DNA from: Camarhynchus parvulus
Lineage: Eukaryota > Chordata > Aves > Passeriformes > Thraupidae
Reading direction: 5' to 3'
NCBI RefSeq assembly: GCF_901933205.1
Contig: NC_044573.1
Coordinates: forward strand, 85,394,546 to 85,458,545
Length of the DNA stretch: 64,000 nucleotides
The translations under genes were made by a program, and so were the position numbers. The notes under the pieces are model-generated. The model was given only the letters and a program-made list of their open reading frames with translations, ran no database searches and was not told the origin of the DNA. Shown here piece after piece: positions 1 to 13,309 of the stretch (the first letter of the stretch is position 1; the number at the start of each line of letters is the position of its first letter).

Positions 1-3000
1 TAGCTGGACTGTTGGAGTAATTTGTTCATAAAACCATAAGAGTCCAAAGTCAGCAGAATACTTAAAATTATTAGGAAAAATGAGAACTGTCATTAAACCA
101 TGCTTAAGTTTACTGCCTAATCTGCAATATGTACAAAAGTTCAAACCCACTATCCTATCAGAAAAGGTGTAAACAGGAATTACAAGGATGATTAAAAGCA
201 GGAAATAGGTTCTGCACAGGGAGCCTAAATAGATTGATTTTTTAGTCTGCAAAAATGACTGCTGAGGGCAAAGGTGGGTGAGGTCCACGGCATGACAGGG
301 TAAGAAAGTTTTTTTCTCTCATGTTTTTCATTTCTGTTTTCACTCCTCAAAATACTCCTTCTGTTAAGTTCAAACCAAAAGGAGATATATTTTTCACCTA
401 GTGTATAAATAAACAATGGAACTCATTTCAACAAGAAAGCAGTTAGACTAGCAAAAGGGAAATTAGCAAAAGCAAAAAAAAAAAAAAAAAGGAAGATACA
501 GTAAGATCATTTTAAAAGGAAATATAAACCTCTAGCTTACCAAGTCTCTCAGACACACAGACCTAGAAGTATCTACTTCTGCTATTAGTCAGTGGTGTAT
601 AAAATACACCAGGCTCTGGATTTTGGTCAGCTCTACCAAGTGGGAGGTATCACTGAGGAGGGATAGACGTCCAAGCATCAAAGGTCACCCATGTCAGATT
701 CCGAATAACATCCAATAATAGGTTCTATGTTTTAACACTTTGGTTCTTCTTCATGAAAGGCTCTAACAAGCTGCACATTATTAAGGAGAATATTAGCCAT
801 TCTTACCCTTTGCTTTTATTGCCTTCATGGAAAATATTTACATAGCTACCTACATTGGTTCCCTTTTATTTGTAAAATCTTTGCCTTTTTTTTTTTTTTC
901 AAAATGAAAAGAAGCATTATTAATAGCCAGGCTGATCAATAGTTATAGCAGCTGATCAATATTAATAACAATAGTAGCTATTACTGAATTTCTTAAACCA
1001 CACATTTATAGCAAAGAGGATTTTCCAATTTCTCACTAAGCGTTCGTACTATGTGAGCTTTGGCAGGCCTAATATTTATGTAAAACATTTTTATTACTGT
1101 TTGTCTCAGTAGGAAGCAAGTGAAAGGAATACACATGGATTAGACTGCCACCATGAGATTGTACTGAGCAATAATTTATGAGGAAGGAACAATAAGAATA
1201 TAACAGTTTGGTCCTTGATTTTCACAGATACTGTTCACTAAACATCATCTATTAATTTGCAATACTCTGCTTAATTTGTACTGAATCTTCCAAATATGCC
1301 ATCCTGATGCATTTACAGACACTATAAGTTGTACAACGACCTTGGAAACTTCTTTTGGGATGTTGGCATTCACATGAGAATGACATAATTTCTTTGCTGG
1401 ACTAGCTGGACTATCAGCAAGTTACAGAAGGCCACAAAAAGTTTTAAACACAGTAATTTTTCTGAAAGTCTTTCCCCACAAAGACAAAAGGTTTTATGAA
1501 TAATGAAGAAAAGAACCACACATTCTTCTCATAAAATAACTAAATTTTTGGTACTACAGGTCAGCTCTTCAATCAGCCAATTAAGAAAGTTGTGAAGTAA
1601 TTAGATAATAGGTAACTTCACAGTGGGAAAATGTGTCTGGAACCTTGAAATACTGGGTTTGCATGGTGGGAAGATATTCCTTGAACCAAAAACTTCCATG
1701 AGACCGCTGTTTTCACATTTAACCTTCTTGAAAATATTTACCTTTCAAAAACAGTAGTGACTGAAATGATTGATAAAGTATTTGAACAAAACTAGCTTTG
1801 ATCCTTAGCAGACAGATTTTCCTGAAGCTGAACACAAGATGAGTGGTCAGAACTGTGAAACCCGTGTATGCCCAAAGTAGAGACAGGAGCTCACCTAAAG
1901 ATAAAAATATTTGTACAGAATAGTAAACAAGAGAGATGGTTGCAATTAACAAAACTGAGTGAATCAGTAAAATAAGCAGGCAGGTGACGGTGATACATTC
2001 CTGCAGATTTAGCTTATATATAAGAGCTGATAATCTGTTTAATTTGTAACAAAGCTGTTTTCATTTCAGGCTGAAAATAAAGAAAGCTTTTTTAAGTGCA
2101 GGGGTTTTGACTTTTTTCAGTTGGAGTATTTTTTATTGTTGCAAGTGAGAAGATCTTGATATCCTCTCCAGGATAACAGTTCTATGTTTTTACTAACCTG
2201 ACTGGTGAATTTTTCTCTTAGCATAAAGGTGATTTTTGGTCCTATTTAGCACTTAAACCAGTTGCAAATAAAAGCTTTTTTCAATGAAATTCTATTCATA
2301 CAAATATTTTGATTTGAGATCATACAGTATTCCTCAAGAATAAATGAAGTGATGACATTTTTTTATTGCACTTACTGCTGGTGCTCATTATTTTGTTGAA
2401 TTGCACCATTTCTTAGAAGAGTGGCATGACATGTTTTAAGGCTATTTTCTCCCAATTCCTCAACAAATATTAACATTTATTTTTTCTATTGTGTATTCTA
2501 ATATAATAGCTATTTTTTCTTCTAGATCCACTTCAGAAAAAAAAAAAAAAAAACAAAACTAGAGGAAAAGAGTATCTTTTCTTTGTGAAAATGTGCTTGG
2601 GAGATGGACTCACTGTATGTCTCTGCTACCTGTATGAAAATATAGTTCAACCAGTGTCAGTTATGACAACATATTTTGAATCTGAATTCTAGTTTTAGAA
2701 CAGACAATGTCTCCACAGAGTCCTTCCTCAGGAAGCTTGCTAAAGCTCCATGTGGTTTCTGGTACTCAACAGTAAGTGTGTTTACCTCATCCTCACACAT
2801 TAATAATGTGTATCCATGCCCAGCTCTACAATGGGTCAGTGCTGCATGCTTCCAGTTTCTTTGGACTGGAGAGATGAATCACAGAGAGGTATCACAGGGA
2901 GGAAGAGGGGCTGTTTTTCCAAAAACCACCATAGTGTGCATGAGTGCTACACACTCATACACACACTTTCTCTCTCTCCCATGCTCACACCCTCCAGTCA

Positions 3001-3468
3001 CAGAATGGGAAAAAATAAGAAACACTGAACTAGAATAAGTGGGAGAAATAACTAGATCCATAGGCAAAGGCTGTGACAAAGAAAGGCAAAAGATTTGTTT
3101 TAGGTTTTGGGGCTTTGTTTTTAGAAGTCTGAGAAAAACCATAAATATATGCCTTAATCCCATTAAAAAATAAAACCAAAAATATATAAACATAGATGGT
3201 GTTTTTTTTAGTTATCCCTGCTGACAGTCTTTGGTAGTATAATCACATATCCATACTTTTTAAATTTTCTCCTTCACATTCAGTGTCCTTCCATTCCTTA
3301 ACTACTTCTCTTACTTTGTAAACATTTTCCAGTTCAATGTCATTATTGTTCTCTCCTAAAAAAACATGTTTCTTCTTCTTCATACAGATAAGCTGCTTTA
3401 AAAATAGCAGGTAATTGAAAATAAAATCCAGAACTTTCAGTTAGGTCATTGCAATTTTGCTGCTTCAC
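1..3468. other. Unique AT-rich sequence, no gene or transposon recognised
   Basis: No known repeat family is visible. The stretch holds a run of 17 A at 474-490, a run of 14 T at 886-899 and a run of 17 A at 2537-2553. A short hairpin with 8-bp arms (TGTGAAGT / ACTTCACA) lies near 1590-1622. The longest open frame, 2676-3038 on the plus strand, is treated separately because part of it looks exon-like. The A runs have no recognisable retrocopied sequence upstream of them, so I do not call them retrogene tails. Confidence 0.6.
2699..2771 (+). other. Exon-like segment of 73 bp, unidentified
   Basis: A TTTTAG acceptor-like site ends at 2698 and a strong donor, GTAAGTG, follows at 2772. Between them one frame is open and reads TDNVSTESFLRKLAKAPC and onward, a balanced composition unlike most AT-rich chance frames. 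The tract upstream of the acceptor is only weakly pyrimidine-rich. The frame also runs on past the donor to 3038. I recognise no protein family. Chance occurrence is quite possible in 64 kb; it is listed because acceptor, donor and frame coincide. Confidence 0.15.
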
Positions 3469-3530
3469 TTTTTCCTATTGTTCCTAATATTTTTCCTATT
3501 GTTCCTATTATTCCTAAATATTTCCTAATA
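3469..3530. repeat. Imperfect tandem repeat, 21-bp unit
   Basis: Two 21-bp units at 3469-3489 and 3490-3510 (core TTTTTCCTATTGTTCCTA) differ only in the last few bases. Two shorter TTCCTAA-containing derivatives follow at 3511-3530. The array is T-rich on the plus strand. It looks like a local slippage product with no sign of function. Confidence 0.75.
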
Positions 3531-3830
3531 TTTACTATGATAGAAAATTTATACAAGTAGACTTATTACATTTATCCTCTAAAGAGATAAATTTACAGAA
3601 GAGAAATCCACAAAGAGAAATCCACCAGGAATGTAGCATTCATTAAATGTTATGGAAAAGTATGCAAAAAATTCTGCTTCCCCTATAGAGTTTAGGCAAC
3701 TGCCTCAGAAACTACATGAGGTCTAGCTGATCAAAGCTTCTCAATTATGCAGACCTCATACTTTTCAAAATCTTATGCTAGAGGAAAACTATGGTGCAAT
3801 AACCCCTGTGACAATTAAACACAAGTTTAA

Positions 3831-4478
3831 GTTCACAGAATGGTTTGGGGCAGAAAGGCCACCTAGTCCACCCCTCCCTCATAGGCAAGGACACCCTCTA
3901 CTTGGTTGCTCAAAATCCCATCAAATCTTCAATACTTCTGGTGATGAGGCAGCCACAGCTTGCCTGGGAAACCTGTTCTACTGCCTCACCACTCCCACCA
4001 TAAAAAATTTATTCCGTTACATCCACCATCTTTCAACTGAAAACCATTGGCCCTTTGCCTGTCACTATAGGCTCTGGGAAAAGTCTTTCTCCTTTTAATA
4101 AGCCCATTTCAAGGAGGCTTAAAGCCACAATAAGTTCTCTTTAGAGCCTTCTCCAGGCTGAACAACCACAATCCTTCTCTGCCTGTCTTCATAGGAGAGG
4201 TGCTCCAGCCCTCTAATAATTTCTGTGGCCCTTCTCTAGACCTGCTCCACCAGGTCTGTGTTGTACCCCAGTGCTGGATACTCAGGTGGGGTGTCACAGG
4301 AGCAATGTCTCCTTCCTCAACCCACTGCTCACTGTTCTGCAGGCCAGGAAATTTTTGATTTTCCAGGCTGCAAGTGCACATTGCCAACTCATGTCCAATT
4401 TTGCACCCACCAGTATCCTAAGTCCTTCTCTATAGGGCTGCTTTTTCATCACATATTTGGAAGACCTGGATTCAAGCC
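3831..4478 (-). mobile_element. CR1 LINE fragment, 3' part, minus strand
   Basis: The plus strand begins with ACAGAATGGTTTGGG, the reverse complement of the standard CR1 3' terminus. It then runs through the CR1 3' untranslated region and upstream into the region preceding it. The characteristic order is visible: 'cagccacagctt', 'cctgttctactgcctcaccac', 'ttctccaggctgaacaac', 'cctctctagacctgctcca', and a block near 4330-4400 mentioning CAGGCCAGG and ATTGCCAACTCATGTCCA equivalents. It is clearly diverged and 5'-truncated, as most CR1 copies are. The reading frames at 4109-4506 on both strands are by-products of this element, not genes. Confidence 0.9.
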
Positions 4479-7400
4479 TACTTCCCAAACAATTTCTGAT
4501 TTTTAACTAGTGACTATCCAAAACAGAAAGCAGAAGAGCTGAGATCCAGGACAAAATCTAGGCCTTTGCCCCACTAGCAGGGTTTCAGTTGAAGAAACCT
4601 GGAAACAAAATCAGCAATTAAAAAAATGTAAAATGTTTAGAATGCCTCAGCCAGTATTGTAAGATAAAGTGCCTGTATTCCAAGGAAGAACAGTGTGGTA
4701 TTCAGCTGTCTAACATTTCTACTCACAAAGGATTTCCTAGAGCTACCCTTCATGTCTGTAATGTATATTCAGATCAACATAAATTAGGTACACATGGTTT
4801 GCATAAACTTGGTTAAGTCTTTGATGAGGTATTTTTTACATGACACTTAGAAAATTCAGCCTCACTTTTATTCATAGCTGCCTAGACAAGAAGCTCTAGA
4901 AACAAACCCCAAATATATATTACTAGTTAGCAAATTTTACTGTCAACATTTTCCTTTTTTTTTTTACTTATCATCCATACCCCAGAGACTAAATAATGTC
5001 AGGTTTTTGGTTTTGATTTGCTTTTGTTTGGTTTTCTAATGAAAATAGAACATGTACAAATATGCAATATGAAGATATAAAAAGTCTTATTTTAAACTTA
5101 ACACCCTTGTTTTATTCCACAAAATTCAAACTCTCTCATGAGCAGTGTTTTCCATTTATCATGTATCATTTAATCTGCAACCACAATTTGTTCATCATCT
5201 GCAATATATTCTGAAGATATTGCTTCAAAATTAATTCAATCCTATTCCATCTGCAATTTATACAGCTATCAGGCCAACTGACTCCACCCTACAACAATTT
5301 AAGGCCTTCCTCAAAGTAGATAATTTCTACAGGTTTTCTTTTTCCCATTATTGGTTTGGAGAACTTTCTTCCAACTTCACCAAGTGGTGGTGATTTATAA
5401 ACACATAACTGACACAAACTTGATTCTTCCTCTGAACTCAGTAGCACAGTTTTCTAGAAGTCTTATAAATGTCAGATTATGCTTATATGTAAAATCATTG
5501 TGGACAGGACTACTCTCACTTAACTTGAACCACCCAAAATTAGTCACGTAATCTCAGCTAGTCATCAATCTCCCATTTTAGAGATAGATGAGAATTTTAG
5601 AAGTGTGAATCATTCAATTTTGTCTTAGATATAAACTTTACAAAGATATGAATCACCTATAAATGTCATTCTCCATTGTCTTTTTAAAAAACTGAGATCA
5701 GACTAGATGTCTAACTCTTATGTGGTTACCTGATGAGATGCTAAATACCACCTCACCTTTCCAACTCAGCCATATTAACATTTAACTATGCATCAAAGTT
5801 AGAAAAGACAGTTCATTCCAATCCTCCCTCTAGGAAACCTCTTATGCTCAATTTGAGCATGGAATTGACCCATTACTGTTGAAAAACCTTTTAGTACTTC
5901 TGTGGGCTCTGAAATTTATGCAATGAATTAATTTTATCTAATATATAAACCCTGAAAACAATTTTCTATAGATCATTTTCTCACCAGAAATTATAAGCAT
6001 TCTATCAAAAGGAATTAACACCAAAACATTAGTTATTATTTTCCTAAATTACAGAGAGAAAATTTATTGCTAAGTACATTAAAATTGAAAGGGAAATCCT
6101 TAAAAATCATTATCTGCTGGGAAACCAGCAGTAATATGCTTAATTTAAATAAAAAGAAATATGTTTAATTCAAACTGTATCATTTTAAATCTCCTTCATG
6201 TAAGTAAATATAAAACACATTTATGGGACCTCCCTCTAGAAAAGCGTATATATATGTAGATATTCTTTAATGTTGAGAAAGAAGAAAAATATCATTTGCT
6301 CTTATATTAGCATTAGTCTAATGTACTAAGCAGAGACTTCTCCTTTGATGGGAGAAGTTGAAAGTCTGTATTAATTGTATTTTAAAGTACTGGTTTTTTC
6401 CTAGTCTATAATCTTTAAAAGAAGAAGCAGCTTTATCTCTTGGCTTCAACCCTGTGAAGGCATACCACAGCTGCAGCAACGGAGCTAAGTTCTGAGCAAC
6501 TTTTCTAATAGAAGCGGTAGAAAACTTGCTAAAAATGTATGCATTTCTGCATATAGTGTATATATACATATATATATAGTGTATATACATGTGTGTGTAT
6601 ATATATACATCACACATATGAATATTCAGGACTATGTTGGAAACAAAAACTGCATTTATAAAATGGTTTTCCCATGTAAAAGAGTTCTATGTAAAAGAGC
6701 CTCTAAAAGAGGCTTTTCATGAGGGAAACTATTTCAAATCTTCTCTTTTGATTTGTAGGAATACTTTGTAATTGACTTCAAAAATAAATTGCTTATTAAA
6801 TTATATTGCCAGTACCATATACTACAGTTAGGCATTAAGATCACTTCTGTCAAACCATTTTTATTTTGACAGTATGAGAAATGTATCAATTTCAACAGCT
6901 GAGAAAAAAAGGATCAGCAAAAATCGAAATTTCTGACAGCCCAGGAATAAACAGAAGAGAAACAACTTGGCAATTTTTTCTTTCCATAAAAATGAAACTA
7001 AATAAAACTAAACAGGGACACAAGGATGAGGAAGTGATTAATCACTGCACATCCTTTAGGATTGCAAAATTTACAAATCAGTCTTTAATAAAGGAAGGAA
7101 CTAATTTGAGTTGTAAGGGAATATAAAAGACTAATCTTATGTTCACTTTGATGTTCACTTTGATTTTTAAGTTAATTTCTATTGTTCTGTGTATTGATCA
7201 TGTGTTGTATAGAGAGATTGTGATCAAGTTGTTTAGGTGAGAGCTTTCTTCTCAACTGTATCTCGCTATTCTTGATTTGAAAATTCATTCCATGCATCAG
7301 AAAAGCTGCATAAATGCAATATTGTTTACAAAATATTGTTTACAAAAATAGTAATGCAAAAATCCCTCATGCATAGTCAAGTCTCTTATGTATTGAGGAT

Positions 7401-7923
7401 TATAGGAAAGATGCTGAGCCCTGCTGTCCCATTAATGATAAAAGAGTGGAAAAAACCTGTGCTTCCTCCAGATTTAAAAGAGCTTTCCCAGCTTTTTTTT
7501 CCCTTCTTTCCAAATTCCATAAATTTTGTGACACCATCTGAACATAGTAACATACAGTGAAAAACAGAAGGTAAACACAATGCATTACACACCACATTTT
7601 CACAGTAGATATATGCTGTGGCTTTGCTTACTACATGGAATTCCTCAGCAGTGTGCATAGAAGGAATATTGTGGTGCCTCAGTCCAAATATTAATACTGA
7701 AATTACCATGTGCATAACTTTTTTTGGTATCTGAAGCAGTGGTGTGATCTACGGAGGACAGGGGATTTGTCTTTATCTCCTAGCCAGTAGAAGGCCTTGC
7801 TCCTTCTGACAACCAAATACTTAAAATTCTCAAGTAAGAACCTAGGTGAGTGATACATGTAGGTATAGGGGTTAGTCATGCTCCAGATGATATGCAGGAA
7901 TTCACAGCAATTTGGAAGATTTC
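4479..7923. other. Unique AT-rich sequence with a short TA/TG microsatellite
   Basis: No gene or interspersed repeat is recognised here. The main structures are the TA/TG microsatellite at 6551-6610 and two short direct duplications. One is a 12-bp unit repeated in tandem at about 7139-7162 (TGTTCACTTTGA twice). The other is a 15-bp unit (ATATTGTTTACAAAA) repeated in tandem at about 7319-7348. The open frames at 6318-6617 and 7336-7715 have no protein-like features. Confidence 0.6.
6551..6610. repeat. Compound (TA)n/(TG)n microsatellite
   Basis: About 60 bp of alternating purine-pyrimidine sequence in which ATATAGTGTATATA-type blocks occur twice, followed by a GTGTGTGT segment and a TATATATA segment. 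It is impure, so it is probably an old array. It supplies part of the open frame on the minus strand at 6318-6617 (a Tyr/Ile-rich stretch), which is therefore not a gene. Confidence 0.8.
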
Positions 7924-8055
7924 ATGGAATTTTAAAATGTCTCAGGTTAGAAAGGACCTTAAAGATCATCTAATTCCAATCCCCCTGCCATGAGAAGGGA
8001 CATCTTCCACTAGACCAGGCAGCTCCATGCCCCATCCAAGCTGTCCCTGCTGTGT
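7924..8055 (-). mobile_element. CR1 LINE fragment, 3' end only, minus strand
   Basis: The plus strand reads GGTTAGAAAGGACCTTAAAG, then ATCATCTAATTCCAA, then CCCCCTGCCATGAGAAGGGA, then ACTAGACCAGGCAGCTCCAT. This is the reverse complement of the last ~120 bp of a CR1 3' untranslated region. Similarity fades after about 8050 at 'ccccatccaagctgtccc'. The sequence from 8056 to about 8215 contains moderately GC-rich text that I cannot assign. Confidence 0.85.
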
Positions 8056-10153
8056 GCACAGGATCATTTGAACAGGATCATGTACTCCACTCTCTGGTGA
8101 GCTTGTACAGCTGGCAATAGGAAACTACAGTTCCCTCACCTCTGAGCAGGTGGAGGTGGTTCAGATGTTTCCTGCTTGCAGTAGGACCCTATACAGAAAG
8201 GACTGGCTCCTTTTATGTTTCAGGTACTTCTTTCTTGCTGTCCTAAATAAAAAATATTGTGTCTACAGCACATTAAACATACTATGAATACCTTGAAAAC
8301 TTTGAAGCCCTGACTTGGTAATGAGAAACCATCAGACTGGAAAGCCAAAAAACCAAAATACCCTAACAAAATCTGAACTTCTGGATCTGGAGCCACCCAG
8401 GAAGGGGGAGTTCAAAGCCCTGAATCAGTCTCAGAACCTCCAAATAGAAAGAGAATTCTGCCAGATCCCTGGGCTTAATCTCTCATATTGATTACTTTGC
8501 ATGTTTCTAAAGTTTTTTGCATGTAGGGAAATAATAAATTTCCTATGTGTCTGATAAGATGTGTATTTCTTTCAGAAAATACTTTTCTAGTCAGGAAATA
8601 TGCTGGTTTCAGACCAAAGCACAAGGCCAAATAACCTACAGTCACTTATGTGTTGAGTCATAAAATATTTTTCTTATCTCTGAGCACAGATACTAAAGAC
8701 ATAGGTATCTAGCCTAATACTTTCTCTGGAAGACTGCAAGATTGTTATTGAGGTTACTAGAAACTCTACAGTCTTTATTATCAGCTCTTGCTTACTGAGC
8801 AGATCTTTTCTCATCAGCAAAACTACTCATTTGAATGGGAGATTCAAGATTAAATAAAGTCTATAACCTCTTATCAATATCAAGGGAAAAGTCTAAAATT
8901 TAGTACTAACAAAACCACTTTTATGAGTGTATTGCTATATCACATATATAACCTTTGTCACCTAAAATGTAGCTGTCTTCCTCTCTTTATAATCATAATT
9001 GTTCTCTTATGACATAACTATAAGTATTTTAAATCTATTCTCAGACCCAAATGCAAATATGTATAAAATCTCACAGGTTAATAGGAGATTACCAATGTAG
9101 GAATAGTAATTTTGGTAGGGAAAAGTAGCATTTTTTTTATTATGTTTACTTACAGATGAAAACTGCAGTCAAATTTTTGTACTATTGATATTTATAAATG
9201 GTTCAGAAATTAAATAAAAAAAAAAGAAACTCCAAGTTAAATGGAGGTTGGAAAATTTTTCTTCTTCCAAATGCATTGCCATGTTTAACCTAGTACAAGA
9301 GACTCCTGCTAAAAGGGGAAGCCTGTTTTCCTTCTGCATTCTTTCCTCAACCACTTTCCTCACCCTGTTTTTAGAGAGAACATTGCCCTGTTCGTTCAAG
9401 GAAAAGCTAAAAAAAAATTTCAGACAATTAATTTCCCATCAGGTCACAGAGCTAAGGAAATTCAACCCATGGCCTTATGATGAAGTACCGGTGAAGCAGC
9501 AGAGGATGCTACATTGTGGCTTGCACTAAGACAATATTGAGCATAAATTGAATTCTCATTTTCAGTTTAAAAGCTATAGTAATTATTTAGAATACTGAGT
9601 GCAAAATAGTCATTATGTATGAAGCACACTGAAAACTCTTAACACTATTAACTGCTCTAGTGGACAGGGGTGAGAGACTGAAAACAGAGGCAAAATTAGA
9701 ATAAGACACAAAACGCTGGGCACTGAAACTGTGGACATTGGCATCCAGCAGTTGTGAATTTTAGGTCCTCAGATTTTGAAATGCACTCGGTAAGCTTCCT
9801 TCAAGAAAAGGATTGACAGGTTAGGAATAATTATTTTGTGAAATAACAATCTCTGGTAAATGTGTATTTCCATACTTAGTCTGTTGGTGGTATAAACTCA
9901 TTTCACTCACTGCAGTTCTCAAGTTCACCTGTATCAGTTTCATCCTATGCATTTATAATACATCATTGAGTCCAAAATCCTCCTCTGGCAAATTAATTCA
10001 GTTTCTATATGAAATGGAAAATACTACTTTAATCCACAGTCACTTTCTGAAGCTTTTCCAAAATACATACATAAAATAAATCTGTAAGAGGTCAGAAAAG
10101 AATGGACATGGCAGTTTGAAGAGTGGCACAGCAAAATAAGTTGGAGTAGTTTC
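8056..10153. other. Unique sequence between a CR1 fragment and a GGGAA array
   Basis: No gene is recognised. Near 9430-9480 a short stretch (AGGTCACAGAGCTAAGGAAA and onward) faintly recalls the core of an ancient MIR-type SINE, but the match is too short to call. The overlapping frames at 9169-9529 on opposite strands have no recognisable domains. Confidence 0.5.
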
Positions 10154-10358
10154 GGGAAGGGAAGGGAAGGGAAGGGAAGGGAAGGGAAGGGAAGGGAAGG
10201 GAAGGGAAGGGAAGGGAAGGGAAGGGAAGGGAAGGGGAAGGGAAGGGAAGGGAAGGGAAGGGAAGGGAAGGGGGAAGGGGAAGGGAAAGGGGAAGGGAAG
10301 GGAAGGGAAGGGAAGGGAAGGGAAGGGAAGGGGAAGGGAAGGGAAGGGAAGGGGAAGG
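10154..10358 (+). repeat. (GGGAA)n microsatellite, interrupted
   Basis: About 205 bp of GGGAA pentamers on the plus strand. Several units are expanded to GGGGAA and one is GGGAAA, mostly between 10230 and 10355, so this copy is older or less well homogenised than the one at 25265. The purine-only strand forms long mirror-symmetric stretches. A 122-codon minus-strand frame (10024-10392) reads PFPSL repeats through the array and is not a gene. Confidence 0.97.
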
Positions 10359-13309
10359 ATGACCTTCCTAAAAATGAAGCACTGTTTTTCATTTACAACT
10401 TAAGACACAGTTTTAACACAGAAGATCTACCATTACATTTACATCCCAATTGTCACATAAATTCTGCACCAACATAGTGAAGTCTTTCAAAAATGAGGGA
10501 AAAAATACATGCAAATTAAACAGTGACAAAATCTTTAAAGAATTTAATATTTAAAATTAATTGCTAATCACAAGTATAGAAGATAGCATCTAACCAAGTT
10601 GTCAGAATTCAAGAATCACTAAAAAGTATTTGACACCAAAACTCAGATCAAGAAACTGCTATACTTAATGAGAGTATCCATATCTTTTCATCAGTTCAGA
10701 ACCATGGGTTCTCAAGCATTTCTCACAGAGGTAGGGCCAGTTTCAGTGCTCCCCAAGTATGCTTGTCCCTATAGATATGCAAAAATACTAATTTTGAATC
10801 CTTGTAACCGAAACCATATCTTTAATTCTGATTAAAGAGAATGGAGAATAAGAAACAAATACTATTTTAATCAAGTCATTACTTCAAATCACATGCCAGG
10901 GTGAATTCACAAATTCTTTTAGCAGCACAATCAACACTATCTATGAAAGATGAAAAAGGCTCACAAGCTGTTAATATGTGATGACATGACCTCTTTCCAT
11001 TAATGGATTCATATAGTATTGATTGCACAACTTTAGGCATTTAAATCGATAGTGCAATCATATGCTGAACTCTCTTGTTCTTGAAGCACAGTTAATGGGA
11101 GAAGATAAAACAAGACCTCCCTGTCTAGACTTATTCTATATTCTGTTTACCCTTACTATGCAATTCTCCTATGTATTAAATTTCAGCTCACTAAAATATT
11201 GTGCCAAAACTTTTCATGTGAAGGCATATTAAAGTTATCTAATGATCAGAATAATCTATTTTTGCTTTGTTCTCAGGATAAAAAGTTGTTAAATTGAATT
11301 CATTTCTTAGTCTTAAGATTTCCTTATTTTGTTCTGTCAAAACATAATACTAACCAGAAGCATATTAATAGCATTATAGTAGTTCTACTCAGCAGTCATT
11401 TAGAGCCATTATTAAATGAAAGTTGGTGTATTTGTTTCACAGGGAAGTGTACAGCCTGCCTTCAACTCACCAAGGGGATGAATAAAAGCGCAGCATGCTG
11501 TGGACTATGCTATAAACTGGGACCAAGTCAGCATTATTATAGGCTTGAAAACAATGATGCTGCCGAACCTGTGTTGGCAAAATTCATTTATTTTCTTCAA
11601 AAGATGAAAAATATTGTTTTCCTACACCTTTTAATTTATCACAGGAAAGGGATCAGTGTTCAGAGTAACCTATAATAGCCTACTAATAGCTATAATAGCA
11701 TATCTAACTCTGTATCCACATCTGGTCTATTCACCTTGTGCTTCCACTGTCAGCCTATACTTAAGTACCTTGTGGTGTATAACTGTTACAGAAATCCCTT
11801 ATCTATGTCAGAACAAATACTGATATAGATTTAAGTACTGATACCGGCATTTTCAGAAAAATATTGCTAAACAGAACAAAGCTACTCTTAAATATCAATT
11901 CACAGTTCTTTTCCTAAGGAAGATTTAAAGGCCTTGAAACACAGAAATTACTAATAGAAGTTGAAGTTGGCTCATAGTGTTTTATTAATTTTACTAACAT
12001 ATTAATGGAGAGGGTGTGTTTGTAACACTTTTGCCCAAGAAGCCATTCCAATCACCCTGAAAGATCTACTTCAACATACCTTTAAAATAATGCATTGCAA
12101 TGCTTATGACTCATCTACTCTTATACCATTTCAGACAAAATCATGTCTCTGCACAAATACGTAACATGGAGATATATATATACCTGTGTACAATTTTAAT
12201 CTGCTTGTTAGGTTTTGTTCTGTTTTGGTTTGGGTTTTTTGCAATTCATAAAATGTCGTCCGGTTCATATGAAGCCCCATGCACCCAAAGCCAAGAATTT
12301 TTGTTAAACCCTGCACTATTTCCTCTATTACTAAACCTATATATTTATATATATATATATAAAGCTCACAGGACTGCATTTTGTTCAGAGCTAGCTGTCT
12401 GGGCATTTTGGATAAACAAATATGACTTTTTGGAATATAGGAAGATATGCCTACAAAATTATTTCTATTAATAATGGGTCTGAGAGATGCAGAATACATA
12501 TATTTCTTCATTTTATGACTGTGTTAACATCCATTGCAGACACTTGTGCAAAACCTCCAGACTTTTAACTACTGGAGAAAATTTAATTTTCCTGGTATTC
12601 CCTTCCCAAAAAATACTCATTTTTGGATGCTTTTCACTTCCTTTTCCCAAAAGTTATATTAAGGAATAATTTGCATGCCCTGTTCATGCTTTTTCAATTG
12701 TTTCCTGCTCTATTCCTGTTCTAGTTGGAGAATAGTGAAGTAAGACAATTTTGATCCAGTGGAAGCTCTGTAATGTGTATTAGCTATCCATGGAAAGCTC
12801 AACATGCCATTTTGAAAACAAATGAACAAAACATTCAATAGGGTTCTGAAGGTTTCTCTTCTATAGTTACAGGTTGTTTCAGTTTATCAATGAAAGTAAT
12901 TAACTAATTACCACAAACTTATAATTCTGTGCATGGTACGTTCAACAATACTAAGCCTTACCAGTCAAAAATACACAAATATAATATCCTTTATGTAGCT
13001 CTGCTCTTGCTGGCTCCCAGGACCTACTGAGGGTGGAAAAAAAGAAAAAAAAAGAAAGCATGCTCTTAAAAGCTAATGCTCACTAGCCTAATTAGTTAGG
13101 CTAATTACTTAGCTAAGTAAAAAAAAAAAAAGCACTGGAAGCAAGGTAATTAGAGTAGTAGTTCACTTGGCAGCTCATGCAAGTGTACCCACTGTGGCAA
13201 ATCCAGGTTAGAGCCTTCATTTTCTCACCTTTACTGTTATTTTAAATTGACTTAATTGGTTAAGCTGATTTAGCCAAAACAAGTTATATGCATTTATCAA
13301 GACTTAATT
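10359..13309. other. Unique AT-rich sequence
   Basis: No transposon or gene is recognised. A short TA-rich stretch lies at 12338-12362. The overlapping frames at 12100-12511 on both strands span that stretch and look like chance frames. A short stem, TAGCCTAA / TTAGGCTA with a 4-base loop, sits near 13086-13105. Confidence 0.55.

Noticed and set aside
9430..9480. Possible MIR core on the plus strand
   Set aside because: A single short word (GGTCACAGAGCTA) is insufficient.
10024..10392. 122-codon minus-strand frame rich in PFPSL repeats
   Set aside because: It is a translation of the GGGAA array. A stop-free 5-bp repeat leaves all frames open, so length is no evidence of coding.
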